Shown piece after piece: positions 16,160-25,606 of a DNA stretch of 64,000 nucleotides. Made by a program: the position numbers and the translations under genes. Position 1 is the first letter of the stretch; the number at the start of each line of letters is the position of its first letter. The notes under the pieces were generated by a model that was not told the DNA's origin, did no database searches, and worked only from the letters and a program-made list of their open reading frames with translations. The stretch comes from Methylobacterium sp. 2A (GTDB taxonomy: Bacteria > Pseudomonadota > Alphaproteobacteria > Rhizobiales > Beijerinckiaceae): the NCBI RefSeq assembly GCF_009806555.1, contig NZ_VUOK01000021.1, forward strand, positions 186,001 to 250,000. The letters are read 5' to 3'.

Positions 16160-17344
16160 TCAGCGCCCCCGCGACGGCGCAGCCGGTCTGGCCTCGGCAG
16201 CCGGCTTGGCCTGTGCCGCCGGCGCCGGGCGCGGCGTCTCGACGGCGAGCCGCTTCACCGGCCAACCATCGCTCCAGCGCTCCATATCGGCGAGCCGCGG
16301 GTTGTTCTTGAGCACCGTCGCGTCCGAGCCCGCGAAGGCCGCGGCGGCCGCGAGGTCGAAGGTCTTCCAGAAGCCGAGGTAATCCAGCGCATCCACCCGG
16401 GCGACGTTGACCTGGGACACCAACGTCTGCTGCTCGCCCGTAAGCGCCATGTCGGGCGACCAGCGGAACGGTGGCGGCCTCGGCGTGTCCTTCGGCGCAT
16501 CCTTGGGCTCAGGCGCCGGCTTGATGGCGCCACCATCGTAGGCCGTATCGACCCCCGCCGGCGCCGCCAGCGTTGCGGTGAGCGCCGGAAAACCGTGATC
16601 GTCCGAGAGGATCCGCACGAACAATTTGCGATCCACCGGCACGGAACTCGCTTCACGCAACAGGCGCTTTGCGGCGAAATCCGCAGCCCGCGTATCCTTG
16701 TCGCCCACCATGGTCACGATGATGGTTGCGGGGTCGATCGCGGAGAGGTCGCCGAGCGCGATGCCCCGCGATTTCGCTCCGCTGGCGATGCCGCCGGGCG
16801 TCACCGCGAAGACGAGTTTCGGTACGGGCAAGCCCCGGGCCTTCGCGTCCGCCGCGAGATCCATGGCCATGGGCGCACCGGCCAGATGGCCGATCATCGC
16901 GACGCGGCCGAGATCGGGCTTGGCTTCGCTATCCGCGGCGAGATCCGCCAGGGCGGCCTTGACGAGCGATTCAGCGTTGGCCGGCGCATCGGCGGGACGC
17001 GTCCGGTTCACCTCCTGAAAGCGCGGCAGGATGACGAGCCAGCCCTGGCGAGCCAGGTGATCGATCCAGGCCCCGTAGCTCTGGGGATTCACGATGCCCC
17101 AGCCATGCAGGAACACGGCGACCGGCCGACCGGCCTCGGGAGCGGGTCCTGCCGTGTAGAAGGCGTAGGTGCCCGTGGCGCCGCGTCCGAGGAGGCGTTT
17201 GACCACGGTAGCCTTGCGATCTCCGACGCCCCCCGCGCCGTCGGCCGGTTGAGGTGGCGGCGTCGCCGCCTCGGCCGACAGCGTTCCGGCCAGGATCATG
17301 ATCGCGGCCGCGGCGAGCGACGCACGAATAGCGGGAAGACGCAT
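16160..17344 (-). CDS. Exported alpha/beta-hydrolase-fold protein with a replaced nucleophile
   Basis: A 394-residue protein with a signal peptide (IMILAGTLSAEAATPP). The alpha/beta hydrolase core runs from about residue 55 to 270: oxyanion segment AVFLHGWG, then the nucleophile elbow AMIGHLAGAP, VGDKDTR as the acid loop, and DDHGFPAL with the expected late His. At the elbow the expected Ser is L154 (GHLAG instead of GHSAG). The C-terminal 120 residues carry a Pro-rich linker (KPAPEPKDAPKDTPRPPP), a helical part, and an Ala/Pro-rich tail. The fold is well supported; normal esterase activity is unlikely without the Ser. Function is unknown. Confidence 0.72.
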   Translation of the reverse strand: MRLPAIRASLAAAAIMILAGTLSAEAATPPPQPADGAGGVGDRKATVVKRLLGRGATGTYAFYTAGPAPEAGRPVAVFLHGWGIVNPQSYGAWIDHLARQGWLVILPRFQEVNRTRPADAPANAESLVKAALADLAADSEAKPDLGRVAMIGHLAGAPMAMDLAADAKARGLPVPKLVFAVTPGGIASGAKSRGIALGDLSAIDPATIIVTMVGDKDTRAADFAAKRLLREASSVPVDRKLFVRILSDDHGFPALTATLAAPAGVDTAYDGGAIKPAPEPKDAPKDTPRPPPFRWSPDMALTGEQQTLVSQVNVARVDALDYLGFWKTFDLAAAAAFAGSDATVLKNNPRLADMERWSDGWPVKRLAVETPRPAPAAQAKPAAEARPAAPSRGR

Positions 17345-17678
17345 GAAGGGCTCGATTGAGAAACGCCTACGCCGGCAGGGTTGCTGCCGCTGAATAGCAG
17401 ATTCTCACGCCTTGGCGACCCGGTCCGGCCGATACAGCCGCTGTGCAAAGGACGCTGGGCGGGGCCGACGAGACCGAACTGGACATTGTTCACATTCGAC
17501 ACGTGACCGCGCGTAAACTTTTTCTACGCTGTTCGAAGATCTGTATCTCTACAGACAATCCCGCGCGTCTGGCCGATTTCGATCGGCCCGTTTTCGAGAC
17601 ATTTGGGGGTGTCCCGCCTTTGCAGACCGGACTCGCCAGTGACCCGACTGCGCGGGACGCGGCTCCCGTCTCCGGAAC
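17345..17678. other. Intergenic region without a recognisable gene (334 bases)
   Basis: This separates the start of the hydrolase-fold gene from the stop of the small gene at 17679. The middle part is AT-richer than its surroundings (around 17500-17570), consistent with a promoter for the minus-strand hydrolase-fold gene. I could not fix -35/-10 boxes. Plus-strand open frames here have no ribosome site and unconvincing composition. Confidence 0.4.
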
Positions 17679-17891
17679 TCAGGCGGTCCGATCATGCCCG
17701 GCCGCGTGCGCAGGGTCGAGCCGGCGCGCCAGCGCCGTCAGCGCGTGAGGCAGAGCGTCGTCAGCCTCGCCGTAGACGTTGCGCAGCTCGTCGCGCAGGG
17801 AGTCGAGGACAATCACTTCGGCAGCTTCGGACGTGTCCGACGTCCCGGGACGGCGCAAGGAATCCGCGTGATTGGCCGCGACGATCTTCAT
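17679..17891 (-). CDS. Small acidic protein, possibly NepR-like
   Basis: A 70-residue soluble protein from the ATG at 17891. The central helix VLDSLRDELRNVYGE, followed by LPHALTALARRLD, recalls the NepR anti-sigma motif in alphaproteobacteria, where an (L)xxxLRxxYxxV helix is followed by a P..(F/L)xxLLxxLD helix. The match is partial: the usual Pro-Asp-Arg between helices is LPHA here. Its gene lies 76 bases downstream of a single-domain response regulator on the same strand. That pairing favours a signalling role, but the NepR link is only a suggestion. Codon use is normal for the genome. Confidence 0.5.
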   Translation of the reverse strand: MKIVAANHADSLRRPGTSDTSEAAEVIVLDSLRDELRNVYGEADDALPHALTALARRLDPAHAAGHDRTA

Positions 17892-17967
17892 GACGACGCC
17901 TGCAATCCCTTGTTGTGCGAGAAGCCCGGCGCCGCGCTCCGGGTGTGGCTTCAACGACGCCGATGCT

Positions 17968-18423
17968 TCAAGTTTCCAGGCCCGGGCTGATAATTTTGCC
18001 ACCGGGGCCGATGATCGACGGACCGGTGCTGCCCGACGGACGACCCGCCGCCTGCTCGACCCAGGCCAGGATATCCTCGGCGCGCCAGGGCTTTGGAATG
18101 AAGGTCGCGGATACTCTCAGGTCGCTCGGCTGGTCGCCTGCATCGCCGGATGTCAGGAGCACGCGCACCCGCGGCCAAGTCACACCGATGATCCGCGCCA
18201 GCTCGAAGCCTCCGATCGGACCGGGTGTGCGCACGTCCGAGAAGACGACGCTCACCTCGTCCGCCCGATCGTTGAGGATGGCGAGCGCGCGGTCCGCCGT
18301 TTCAGCCTCGATCACGGTGAAGCCGGTATCCTCCAAGAGCGTAGCCGCGAGGAAACGCTCGTCGGGCTGGTCCTCCACGACGAGGATGACGGGCTTCTGG
18401 CCGGTCTGTACCGAATCGCTCAT
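17968..18423 (-). CDS. Single-domain response regulator (CheY-like receiver)
   Basis: A 151-residue protein from the ATG giving MSDSVQTG. The receiver domain fills residues ~11-130: acidic pair VVEDQPDE, phospho-acceptor Asp in VVFSDVRTPG, Ser in VLLTSGDAG, and the conserved Lys in FIPKPW. No output domain follows, only a short Ser/Gly-rich tail. It probably passes phosphate or controls a partner by protein contact. No histidine kinase is in the window. The downstream small gene at 17679-17891 may be its partner. Confidence 0.88.
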   Translation of the reverse strand: MSDSVQTGQKPVILVVEDQPDERFLAATLLEDTGFTVIEAETADRALAILNDRADEVSVVFSDVRTPGPIGGFELARIIGVTWPRVRVLLTSGDAGDQPSDLRVSATFIPKPWRAEDILAWVEQAAGRPSGSTGPSIIGPGGKIISPGLET

Positions 18424-18628
18424 GGGCCAGGACACTCTACAGGGGCTGAACGGCGGCCGCCGCAATCGGTTCAACGCATTCTCGCGGCGGTGGGCCGGAC
18501 CCGCGCAGGCACGGAGCCTCCTGTGATCCTTGCATAATAAAGAAGTTGTGTTTGTGTCCTGAGTAACACAGCCTTCCAGGAACGCCCGGATACGGCCCCA
18601 GGACCGTCTCCGGGATCGAAGAAGCGCG

Positions 18629-19513
18629 TCACCCGACGCCGTGCGCCTTCAGGAAGGCGAGTGCGCGCGCCCATCCGTCTTCCGCCGCCGCCTGGCGGTA
18701 GCTGGGGCGGTAATCCGCGTGGAAGCCGTGCGGCGCGTCGGGATAGATCACCAGTTCGACGGTTCTCCCCGCTGCCTTCGCACGGTCCCGCGCTTCCTCC
18801 ACGGAGGCGACGGGGATGCCCGTATCGGATCCGCCGTAGAGCCCGAGCAGCGGCGCGTTGATCTCAGCGGCGACGTCGCCGGCCGTGCGCGGCTGGATGT
18901 CCGTGCGATCGCCGCCCACCGGCCCATACCAGGCTACGGCCGCCTTCAGGTCGCGACGGTGCGCCGCGTAGAGCCACACGTCGCGTCCACCCCGGCACCA
19001 TCCCATGGCCGCCAGCCGCTGGCCGTCGCCTTTGGCGGCCGAGGCGGCCCAGGCTGCCGTCGCGTCGAGGTCGCTGATCCACTGCGCGTCCGGCGTCTTC
19101 GAAATGATGTCGCGGATGATGATCTTCGGATCGGTCATCGTCGTGAGATCGCCCTGCCGGGCATACAGCTCGGGTGCGACCGCGCAGTATCCGGCTTTGG
19201 CGAGGCGGCGGCAAATATCCTTGATGTAATCGTGGACGCCGAAAATCTCCTCGATCACCAGCACGATCGGGAACGGGCCCGTCCCCTCCGGAACCGCGCG
19301 ATAGGCCGGCATGGGTCCGTCCGCCGCCGGGATCTTCACCTCACCCGCCTCGATGCCGGCGGTATCGGTGTGGATGACCTGCGCCTCGACACGGGTGGTC
19401 GCGAGCGTCAGGCCGCTCATCAGGCTGGTCATGACAAAGCCGCGCCGCGACAGCGGCGGATTTATCAGCCCCTCAAGCCCCGCGATGCTGCCGACCGCGC
19501 CCTGCTCCGCCAT
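18629..19513 (-). CDS. Tat-exported dienelactone hydrolase family protein
   Basis: A 294-residue protein with a twin-arginine signal inset from the N-terminus (LSRRGFVMTSLMSGLTLATT). The hydrolase domain has IEEIFGVHDYIKDICRRLAKAGY, the Cys nucleophile in AMGWCRGGR, Asp in GGSDTGIPV and His in PDAPHGFHADYRP, the complete Cys-Asp-His triad of dienelactone hydrolases (carboxymethylenebutenolidase-like). It therefore probably acts on lactones or related esters in the periplasm. The natural substrate is not evident. It stands alone, with 205 bases before the response regulator and 116 after the next gene. Confidence 0.88.
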   Translation of the reverse strand: MAEQGAVGSIAGLEGLINPPLSRRGFVMTSLMSGLTLATTRVEAQVIHTDTAGIEAGEVKIPAADGPMPAYRAVPEGTGPFPIVLVIEEIFGVHDYIKDICRRLAKAGYCAVAPELYARQGDLTTMTDPKIIIRDIISKTPDAQWISDLDATAAWAASAAKGDGQRLAAMGWCRGGRDVWLYAAHRRDLKAAVAWYGPVGGDRTDIQPRTAGDVAAEINAPLLGLYGGSDTGIPVASVEEARDRAKAAGRTVELVIYPDAPHGFHADYRPSYRQAAAEDGWARALAFLKAHGVG

Positions 19514-19629
19514 GCTGGTACCTCCCTGATCCCTCTGGGAAGGGGTACCGTGTTTGGCGGCGATCGTCTCCCCGCAGGAGGCCGGCGCGTCCTATTGCCC
19601 GACCGCCCCCGGCTGAGCCGCCTGCGGCA

Positions 19630-20034
19630 TCACGCGCCTGCGGCGGTGAGCGTGCGGATCGCGGGTCGGGCCGTAACCCGGATCGATGCCGGCACCTCCC
19701 GCGGCTGCAGCATGTCGGCCAGCGTCACGAAGGTTTCCGCCGCCGGCGAGACCACCGCACGGATCCCGTAGCCGAGGGCGAACGAGCGGATCAGCTCCGC
19801 ATCGCGGGGAATGCCGAATCGGTCGAGGGCTGCCAGGAACGCCTCGCGGAACAGGCTCGGCCGGCACCAGCGCTTCTCGGCCATCTGAAGGGGCCAGTCC
19901 CAGAGACCCTCGGCGCGCCGGGCCGCGAGGGCGTCGCGCGCGATGAAGTATCCCGTATCCCTGTGCTCGATCCCGTCCGCCTGGACGGACCAATCGTCAT
20001 TGCCGAACAGCTCGGCCTCGGCCACGTCGCTCAT
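19630..20034 (-). CDS. Hypothetical protein, 134 residues
   Basis: A soluble protein from the ATG at 20034. It has an acidic N-terminus (MSDVAEAELFGNDDW), then HRDTGYFIARDALAARRAEGLWDWPLQMAEKRWC, a mid-section of helices (FREAFLAALDRFGIPRDAELIRSF) and a basic tail. No membrane segment or signal is visible and I do not recognise a domain. Codon usage fits the genome. It is the last gene of a minus-strand row with DUF192 upstream, 118 bases away, so it may have its own promoter. Confidence 0.6.
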   Translation of the reverse strand: MSDVAEAELFGNDDWSVQADGIEHRDTGYFIARDALAARRAEGLWDWPLQMAEKRWCRPSLFREAFLAALDRFGIPRDAELIRSFALGYGIRAVVSPAAETFVTLADMLQPREVPASIRVTARPAIRTLTAAGA

Positions 20035-20152
20035 CGGGTCCTCCGCGCCGTCCCGGCATTCCGAAGCATCGGAACATTGCCGGAACACTGGCGCGGATCA
20101 CGGCGTCGGTCAAGGTACTTGTTCCCGGTGCGTTCGCTTTGTGCCCGCCGCG

Positions 20153-20647
20153 TCAACGTCCGCGGAACATGCCGTGCTCGACCCGGTCGCCGGGCTGGAT
20201 CCCGAGCTTGGCCGCCGTGCCGGCATTGAGTTCCAGCACCGCGAGAACCGGGCTGCCCGAGGGGATGATCGCCGTGGACAGAGGCTCCGTATCGGCGGCG
20301 ATGCGGCTGACGGTGCCGTCGGGCCGGATGAAGACCATGTCGAGGGGGAGATAGGTGTTCTTCATCCACATGGTGACGGGCTCGTCCCGCTCGAAATCGA
20401 ACAGCATGCCGTGATCGGCCGCCATGTGCCGGCGGAACATCAGACCGCGGGACCGCCCGGCATCGTCGCGCATGACCTCGACGGCGAAGCGCTTCGGCCC
20501 CGACTTCGTGACGATCGTCAGCGGCTCCGTCTTCGCGGTCGCGGCCTCGGCCGGCGCCTGAGCGTAGGCCGTCGAAACCGGATGGGCTGAACTCAGGCCG
20601 AGGCTGACGACGGCCGCGGCCGCCGCGAAGCGGGACAGGATTCTCAC
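20153..20647 (-). CDS. DUF192 family exported protein
   Basis: A 164-residue protein starting at GTG, with a signal peptide ending near STAYAQAPAE. The DUF192 core is intact: RSRGLMFRRHMAADHGMLFDF, then VTMWMKNTYLPLDMVFIRPDG, and VLELNAGTAAKLGIQPGDRVEHG at the end. The family is a small periplasmic beta fold of unknown biochemical function, widespread in bacteria and archaea. It lies 116 bases downstream of a cold-shock protein gene on the same strand. Confidence 0.88.
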   Translation of the reverse strand: MRILSRFAAAAAVVSLGLSSAHPVSTAYAQAPAEAATAKTEPLTIVTKSGPKRFAVEVMRDDAGRSRGLMFRRHMAADHGMLFDFERDEPVTMWMKNTYLPLDMVFIRPDGTVSRIAADTEPLSTAIIPSGSPVLAVLELNAGTAAKLGIQPGDRVEHGMFRGR

Positions 20648-20763
20648 AGGCTGAAGCCTCTCGTGGGTCGATGCGCGGGGTACCCGCTGCTCGCCGTTCA
20701 CATAGGCCAGGAAGCCGGCTGGGGGAATCCGCCCGCACCCCGACCGGTCGAGGCGGGACCGCC

Positions 20764-21369
20764 TCAATGTGACGCCGGGAGCGTCCCGTCGATCAAGCGG
20801 ACCTCGGCTGCCATGACGCCCTTCGAGCCGTCGCCGTAGCGCACCAGGACCGCCTCGCCCGGCTTCAACTCGGCGATCCCGTACCGGCGCAGCGTTTCCA
20901 TGTGCACGAAGATGTCGGGCGTGCCGTCGCCGCGGGTCAGGAAGCCGAAGCCGCGCAACCGGTTGAACCATTTCACCACGGCGGTTTCCAGCCCGCTCGT
21001 CGGCGTCACGGTCACGTGCGTGCGCGGCAGCGGCATCTCCGCGGGATGGACCGCCGTCGCCTGATCGAGGGAGATCACCCGGAAGGCCTGCCAGCCGCGG
21101 GGCCGTTCCACCGCCTCCACGACGATGCGCGCCCCCTCGCTGGCTGCCTGGTAGCCGTCGCGCCGCAGGCAGGTGACGTGCAGCAGGATGTCGGGCGCGC
21201 CGTCGTCCGGCACGATGAATCCGAAGCCCTTGGCGACGTCGAACCACTTGATGTGGCCCGCCACTTCGACGAGCTCCAGCGCCTCGTCCGCGCGTGGTCC
21301 CGTCTCGCCACCGCGCGGATTCACGCCCCGATCAGGGTTCTCCGGCCCGGATCCGCGTTCGTCAGACAT
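20764..21369 (-). CDS. Protein with two cold-shock domains
   Basis: A 201-residue protein. Cold-shock domain 1 (about residues 37-100) has [19 protein letters not shown] and DILLHVTCL; domain 2 (about 127-195) has [19 protein letters not shown] and DIFVHMETL. Both contain the RNP1-like KGFGFI/RGFGFL segment that stacks on single-stranded RNA or DNA. Alphaproteobacteria commonly carry such double-domain proteins, thought to act as RNA chaperones in cold or stationary phase. The 292-base upstream region is rich in inverted repeats. Confidence 0.93.
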   Translation of the reverse strand: MSDERGSGPENPDRGVNPRGGETGPRADEALELVEVAGHIKWFDVAKGFGFIVPDDGAPDILLHVTCLRRDGYQAASEGARIVVEAVERPRGWQAFRVISLDQATAVHPAEMPLPRTHVTVTPTSGLETAVVKWFNRLRGFGFLTRGDGTPDIFVHMETLRRYGIAELKPGEAVLVRYGDGSKGVMAAEVRLIDGTLPASH

Positions 21370-21575
21370 GGCCGAACAACCTACCCTGAATCACGCCGCG
21401 CCGTTTCCCGGCAAGATTAACGAAGTCCTGACTCGCGGGAAGCCCGTTTCGCCGGCACGGGAGTGTGACCGAGTTGCAATCTCGGTGGGTGTATGCGCGG
21501 CGGCAACAGTCGTTCCACCGCAAACGGCATGCGCAAACGCATTGCGGCGCGACCATCCCGGCGCGCTTCACGTTT

Positions 21576-21594
21576 CCGAGAGACCGGCTCTCGG
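21576..21594. repeat. Perfect 7-bp inverted repeat between divergent genes
   Basis: Arms CCGAGAG and CTCTCGG flank a 5-base loop, 68 bases before the acyltransferase-like gene. A second short inverted repeat (ACCGAG...CTCGGT) lies near 21469-21488. Either could be an operator or leader hairpin for the divergent cold-shock or membrane gene. No regulator is identified. Confidence 0.35.
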
Positions 21595-21661
21595 CGACGC
21601 TTCCTGGCCCCGCGGTAGGCCCTTGGCAGGTCCCGGGCCGCCGTGATTTGGGTTCGCCGTC

Positions 21662-22675
21662 ATGTCGGTCGACGTAGCCCCCATCCTCCGCCCCCTCGAT
21701 TCCCCTGCCGGGGCCCGGTGGGACCGACTGCCGGTGATCGATGCGGCGCGGGCCGCGGCCCTCATCGCCATGGCGAGCTATCACACCCTATGGGACGTGG
21801 GATACCTGAGGCTGACCGCCGAGAATTACGCCGTGACGCCGGCCGGGCGTCTCGCCGCCGAGATGATCGCCGGCAGTTTCCTCGTGCTCGTCGGTGTCGG
21901 GCTCGTGCTGATGAACGGTCGGGGGATCCGGCCTCGGCCGACTCTGCTGCGCCTCGCGCGCATCGGCGGCGGCGCCCTCCTGGTGACCCTGGGCACGTGG
22001 CTGGCGTTTCCGGACGCCTATGTGTTCTTCGGCATCCTGCACTGCATCGCCGTCTCGAGCGTGCTGGGGCTCGCCTTCCTGTTCCTTCCCGTCCCGGTGA
22101 CGGCGCTCGCGGCGGCACTGGTGCTCGCGGCACCGCATCTCGTGCATGCGGCATTCCTCGATGCGCCTGAACTCTTCTTCCTCGGCCTCGGCGCGGCGAT
22201 GCCGCGAACCAACGATTACGTGCCGCTCTTTCCGTGGTTCGGGCTGGTGCTCGCCGGGATCGTCCTCGGCCGGATCGGGCTACCCAGGCTCGCCGGCTCG
22301 CGCATCGGCGCCTGGATTCCCCATTCCGCGCCCGGCCGTGGCCTGACCTTCCTGGGACGCCACAGCCTCACCTTCTACCTGATCCATCAGCTGGTGCTGC
22401 TAGCACTGCTGACCGGCCTGGTGACGGTGACAGGTCCCAATCCGCGCGCGGGCTTGCGGGCGTTCCGGGCCGATTACGTGACGATCTGCACCCGCACCGG
22501 TGGCGAGCCGCCGCTCTGCCGGATCGCCGCCCGCTGCACATCGGATGCGTTGCTGCGCGAGGATCTTTTCCGCGAGGATGGCCGTCCGTTCAGCCCGCTG
22601 GAGCGGCTGCGCGCCCAGGCGCTCTCGCAGGGCTGCTACGCCTCCCTCGAGAACGCCGCGCACGCACCGCGCTGA
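21662..22675 (+). CDS. DUF1624 / heparan-alpha-glucosaminide acetyltransferase-like membrane protein
   Basis: A 337-residue inner-membrane protein with seven to eight hydrophobic helices. The opening (LPVIDAARAAALIAMASYHTLWDVGYL) matches the DUF1624 family, with the helix-1 Asp-Arg/Arg-type entry and a His (YH) in the first membrane segment. Later comes ILHCIAVSSVLGLAF with another His, then LGRHSLTFYLIHQ, shared with acyltransferase-3-like proteins. A cytoplasmic tail of about 75 residues has several Cys. It probably moves acyl groups across the membrane, but the substrate is unknown. Confidence 0.82.
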   Translation: MSVDVAPILRPLDSPAGARWDRLPVIDAARAAALIAMASYHTLWDVGYLRLTAENYAVTPAGRLAAEMIAGSFLVLVGVGLVLMNGRGIRPRPTLLRLARIGGGALLVTLGTWLAFPDAYVFFGILHCIAVSSVLGLAFLFLPVPVTALAAALVLAAPHLVHAAFLDAPELFFLGLGAAMPRTNDYVPLFPWFGLVLAGIVLGRIGLPRLAGSRIGAWIPHSAPGRGLTFLGRHSLTFYLIHQLVLLALLTGLVTVTGPNPRAGLRAFRADYVTICTRTGGEPPLCRIAARCTSDALLREDLFREDGRPFSPLERLRAQALSQGCYASLENAAHAPR

Positions 22676-22705
22676 GGCCGGCAGCGGTCCGGCCGATCGA
22701 TCCGG

Positions 22706-23272
22706 TCAGTCCTTGGCGCGCTCGACGTAGGATCCGTCCGCCGTCATGACGACGATGCGCGTCCCGGCCGCGATGTGGGGCGGCACGGTCGTGCGCACGC
22801 CGTTCGAGAGCGTGGCGGGCTTGTAAGACGAGGAGGCGGTCTGCCCCTTCAGGACCGGCTCGGTCTCGGTGACCTCCAGCGTCACGCGCTGCGGCAGCTC
22901 GATCGTCAGCGGCACGCCGTTATGGACGGACAGCATGACGGCCATGCCCTCCTGGAGGTAGGGCGCGGCGTCGCCGACCACATCCTCCGGAACCGCGATC
23001 TGCTCGTAATTCTCGGGGTTCATGAAGTGGAACCCCTCGCCGTCGCTGTACAGGAAGGTGTGCTCGCGATCCTCCACGAAGGCGCGCTCGACCTGCTCGG
23101 TCGTCCGGTAGCGCTCGGACACCTTCACGCCGTCCGTGATCCGGCGCATGTCGAGCTGGGTCACCGGCGTGCCCTTGCCGGGATGGATGTTCTCGGCGAA
23201 CAGGATCACGTAGAGCTTGCCGTCCTTCTCGACGACGTTGCCCTTGCGGAGCGTTGAGGCGATCACCTTCAC
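22706..23272 (-). CDS. efp: Translation elongation factor P
   Basis: A 188-residue EF-P of standard length, starting at GTG (23272). Three beta-barrel domains are seen. The modification loop [10 protein letters not shown] carries the target lysine (K33), and the C-terminus [32 protein letters not shown] is the family signature. EF-P relieves ribosomes stalled at proline runs. The lysine is modified by beta-lysylation through EpmA and EpmB, which are encoded divergently next door at 23492-25590. The open frame extends far upstream as a shadow of epmA; the family start is clear. Confidence 0.97.
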   Translation of the reverse strand: MKVIASTLRKGNVVEKDGKLYVILFAENIHPGKGTPVTQLDMRRITDGVKVSERYRTTEQVERAFVEDREHTFLYSDGEGFHFMNPENYEQIAVPEDVVGDAAPYLQEGMAVMLSVHNGVPLTIELPQRVTLEVTETEPVLKGQTASSSYKPATLSNGVRTTVPPHIAAGTRIVVMTADGSYVERAKD

Positions 23273-23491
23273 GGAATTGCGTCCTGCATTGACATGGGGG
23301 GCGGCACGCGCCAAGCGCGGGCGCTGCATCTCGGACCCCGCCACTATCGCATCTGCGTCCCGGTTGCCAGCGGGCGGCCGATTTGTCGTTGTGAGCCGGG
23401 GATGGAGCGCGTCGCGGCCGAGGATGGGGATGGGCCGGAGCGACCCGATCATGACAGGCGCAGCGTCTTCGCCCGTGTCCGAGCGCCCAGC

Positions 23492-24550
23492 GTGCTGACG
23501 AGCCCGCCCTCCCCCTGGTGGGCCGCCGAGCGCCACGCCGATCGCCGGCCGGCGCTGATGCAGCGCAACCGCCTCACCGCGGCGTTCCGGGCCTGGTTCG
23601 CCGAGCGGGATTTCGTCGAGGTGGAGGCGGCCTGCCTGCAGGTCTCGCCGGGCAACGAGGCGCATCTCTCGGCCTTCGCCACCGAGGCCGTGGGCGCCAG
23701 CGGCGCGCGCACGCCGCTCTACCTGCACACCTCGCCCGAATTCGCCTGCAAGAAGCTGCTGGCGGCCGGCGAGACGCGGCTGTTCAGCCTCGCCCGGGTG
23801 TTCCGGAACCGCGAACGGGGGCCGCTGCACCATCCCGAATTCACGATGCTCGAATGGTACCGGGCTGGAGCGCCCTACACGACCCTCATGGCGGATTGCG
23901 CCGACCTGCTGCGGCTTGCCGCCACCACGACCGGCGCGCGCCGCTTCACGTATCGCGGCCGCGACGCGGACCCCTTGGCGGAGCCCGAGCGGCTGACGGT
24001 GGCCGAGGCGTTCGATCGCCTTGCCGGGATCGATCTGCTCGCCACCGTGTCGCGCACCGGCGAAACCGACCGGGACGCCCTCGCAGGCGCGGTGGCCAAC
24101 GCCGGTCTGCGGGTCGCGCCGGACGACACCTGGGCCGATCTCGTCTCGCGGGTCCTCGTGGCGCGGATCGAACCGCATCTCGGGATCGGGCGACCGACGA
24201 TCCTGTGCGAATATCCGGTGAGCGAGGCGGCGCTGGCCCGGCCGGCACCGCATGACGGGCGCGTCGCCGAACGGTTCGAGCTGTATGTGTGCGGCGTCGA
24301 ACTCGCCAATGCCTTCGGGGAGCTGACGGATCCGGGCGAGCAGCGCCGCCGCTTCGAGGCTGAGATGACGGAGAAGCTGCGCGTGTACGGCGAGCGTTAC
24401 CCGATCGACGAGGAGTTTCTGGCGGCCCTGGCCGTCATGCCGGACGCCTCCGGGATCGCCCTCGGCTTCGACCGGCTGGCGATGCTGGCCTGCGGCGCGA
24501 CCCGCATCGAGGATGTGATCTGGACCCCCGTCGCGGAGACTCAGGCGTGA
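23492..24550 (+). CDS. epmA: EF-P--(R)-beta-lysine ligase EpmA
   Basis: A 352-residue class II lysyl-tRNA-synthetase-like ligase without an anticodon-binding domain. Motif 2 is [22 protein letters not shown] and motif 3 is [29 protein letters not shown] and [13 protein letters not shown] complete the active site. It activates (R)-beta-lysine and links it to the EF-P lysine. The GTG at 23492 gives the usual N-terminus ([16 protein letters not shown]); an upstream in-frame ATG at 23402 is possible but adds atypical sequence. Its stop overlaps the epmB GTG start, so the two are coupled. Confidence 0.93.
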   Translation: MLTSPPSPWWAAERHADRRPALMQRNRLTAAFRAWFAERDFVEVEAACLQVSPGNEAHLSAFATEAVGASGARTPLYLHTSPEFACKKLLAAGETRLFSLARVFRNRERGPLHHPEFTMLEWYRAGAPYTTLMADCADLLRLAATTTGARRFTYRGRDADPLAEPERLTVAEAFDRLAGIDLLATVSRTGETDRDALAGAVANAGLRVAPDDTWADLVSRVLVARIEPHLGIGRPTILCEYPVSEAALARPAPHDGRVAERFELYVCGVELANAFGELTDPGEQRRRFEAEMTEKLRVYGERYPIDEEFLAALAVMPDASGIALGFDRLAMLACGATRIEDVIWTPVAETQA

Positions 24551-25590
24551 CCCATGCCCTGCGCAGCACCGACGATCTCGCCGATGCCGGCCTGATCTCA
24601 GGCGTCGAGGCCGACATGCTGCGCGCGATTCTGGACCGCTACGCCGTCTCGCTGACGCCCGACATGGCCGAGTTGATCGATCCATCGGACCCCGATGATC
24701 CGATCGCCCGGCAATTCGTGCCCTCGGTCGAGGAAGGCCGGGTCGAACCCGAGGAACGCGCCGACCCGATCGGCGACGCTGCCCACGCGCCCGTCGCCGG
24801 GATCGTCCACCGCTACCCCGACCGCGTGCTGCTCAAGCCGCTGCATGTCTGTCCCGTCTATTGCCGCTTCTGCTTCCGGCGGGAAATGGTCGGGCCGAAC
24901 GGGCTCGGAACGCTGAGCGAGGCCGAGCTGGAGGCCGCTGTCGCGTATATCGCGCAGGATCCGCGGATCTGGGAGGTCGTGCTCACCGGCGGCGACCCGT
25001 TCGCGCTCTCGGCCCGGCGCCTCGGCGATATCGCGGAGCGGCTCTCGGCCATCGCGCATGTGCGCGTCCTGCGGATCCACACCCGCGTGCCCGTCGTCAA
25101 ACCCGACAGCGTGTCGGAGGATCTCGTGCGGGCGCTGCGCCGATTCGGGCGCGCCGTTTTCGTCGCCCTGCACGCGAACCACGCGCGCGAATTCACGCCA
25201 GCCGCACGGGCGGCCTGCGCCCGGCTGGTCGATGCCGGCATCCCGATGGTGAGTCAGACCGTGCTGCTGCGCGGCGTCAACGACGAGGCCGGGACCTTGG
25301 AGGCCCTGATGCGGACCTTCGTCGAGAACCGGATCAAGCCCTATTACCTGCACCACGGCGATCTCGCGCCGGGCACGAGCCACCTGCGCACGGGCCTCGC
25401 CGCGGGACAGGCCCTGATGCGGACCCTGCGCGGGCGGCTCTCGGGCCTCGCCCAGCCGACTTACGTGCTCGACATTCCCGGCGGTCACGGCAAGGTGCCG
25501 GTGGGGCCCAACTACCTGTTCGAAACCGAAGACGGGCAGCGCGTGACCGACCCGGACGGGCGCGACCACGCCTATCCGCCGAAAGCGTGA
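24547..25590 (+). CDS. epmB: EF-P (R)-beta-lysine 2,3-aminomutase EpmB (radical SAM)
   Basis: A 347-residue radical SAM protein of the KamA family, GTG start in a GTGA overlap with epmA. The iron-sulfur motif is CPVYCRFCF (C102, C106, C109). Further blocks are [47 protein letters not shown] and [18 protein letters not shown], all typical of lysine 2,3-aminomutases. It converts (S)-alpha-lysine to (R)-beta-lysine for EpmA. Together with efp this makes a complete EF-P modification module. Confidence 0.93.
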   Translation: MTHALRSTDDLADAGLISGVEADMLRAILDRYAVSLTPDMAELIDPSDPDDPIARQFVPSVEEGRVEPEERADPIGDAAHAPVAGIVHRYPDRVLLKPLHVCPVYCRFCFRREMVGPNGLGTLSEAELEAAVAYIAQDPRIWEVVLTGGDPFALSARRLGDIAERLSAIAHVRVLRIHTRVPVVKPDSVSEDLVRALRRFGRAVFVALHANHAREFTPAARAACARLVDAGIPMVSQTVLLRGVNDEAGTLEALMRTFVENRIKPYYLHHGDLAPGTSHLRTGLAAGQALMRTLRGRLSGLAQPTYVLDIPGGHGKVPVGPNYLFETEDGQRVTDPDGRDHAYPPKA

Positions 25591-25606
25591 GCATGAAGGC
25601 GTGACG

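Noticed and set aside
22706..24685. A 659-residue reading of the efp frame extending over epmA
   Set aside because: Only the last 188 residues match EF-P with its exact family length; the extension is antisense to epmA.
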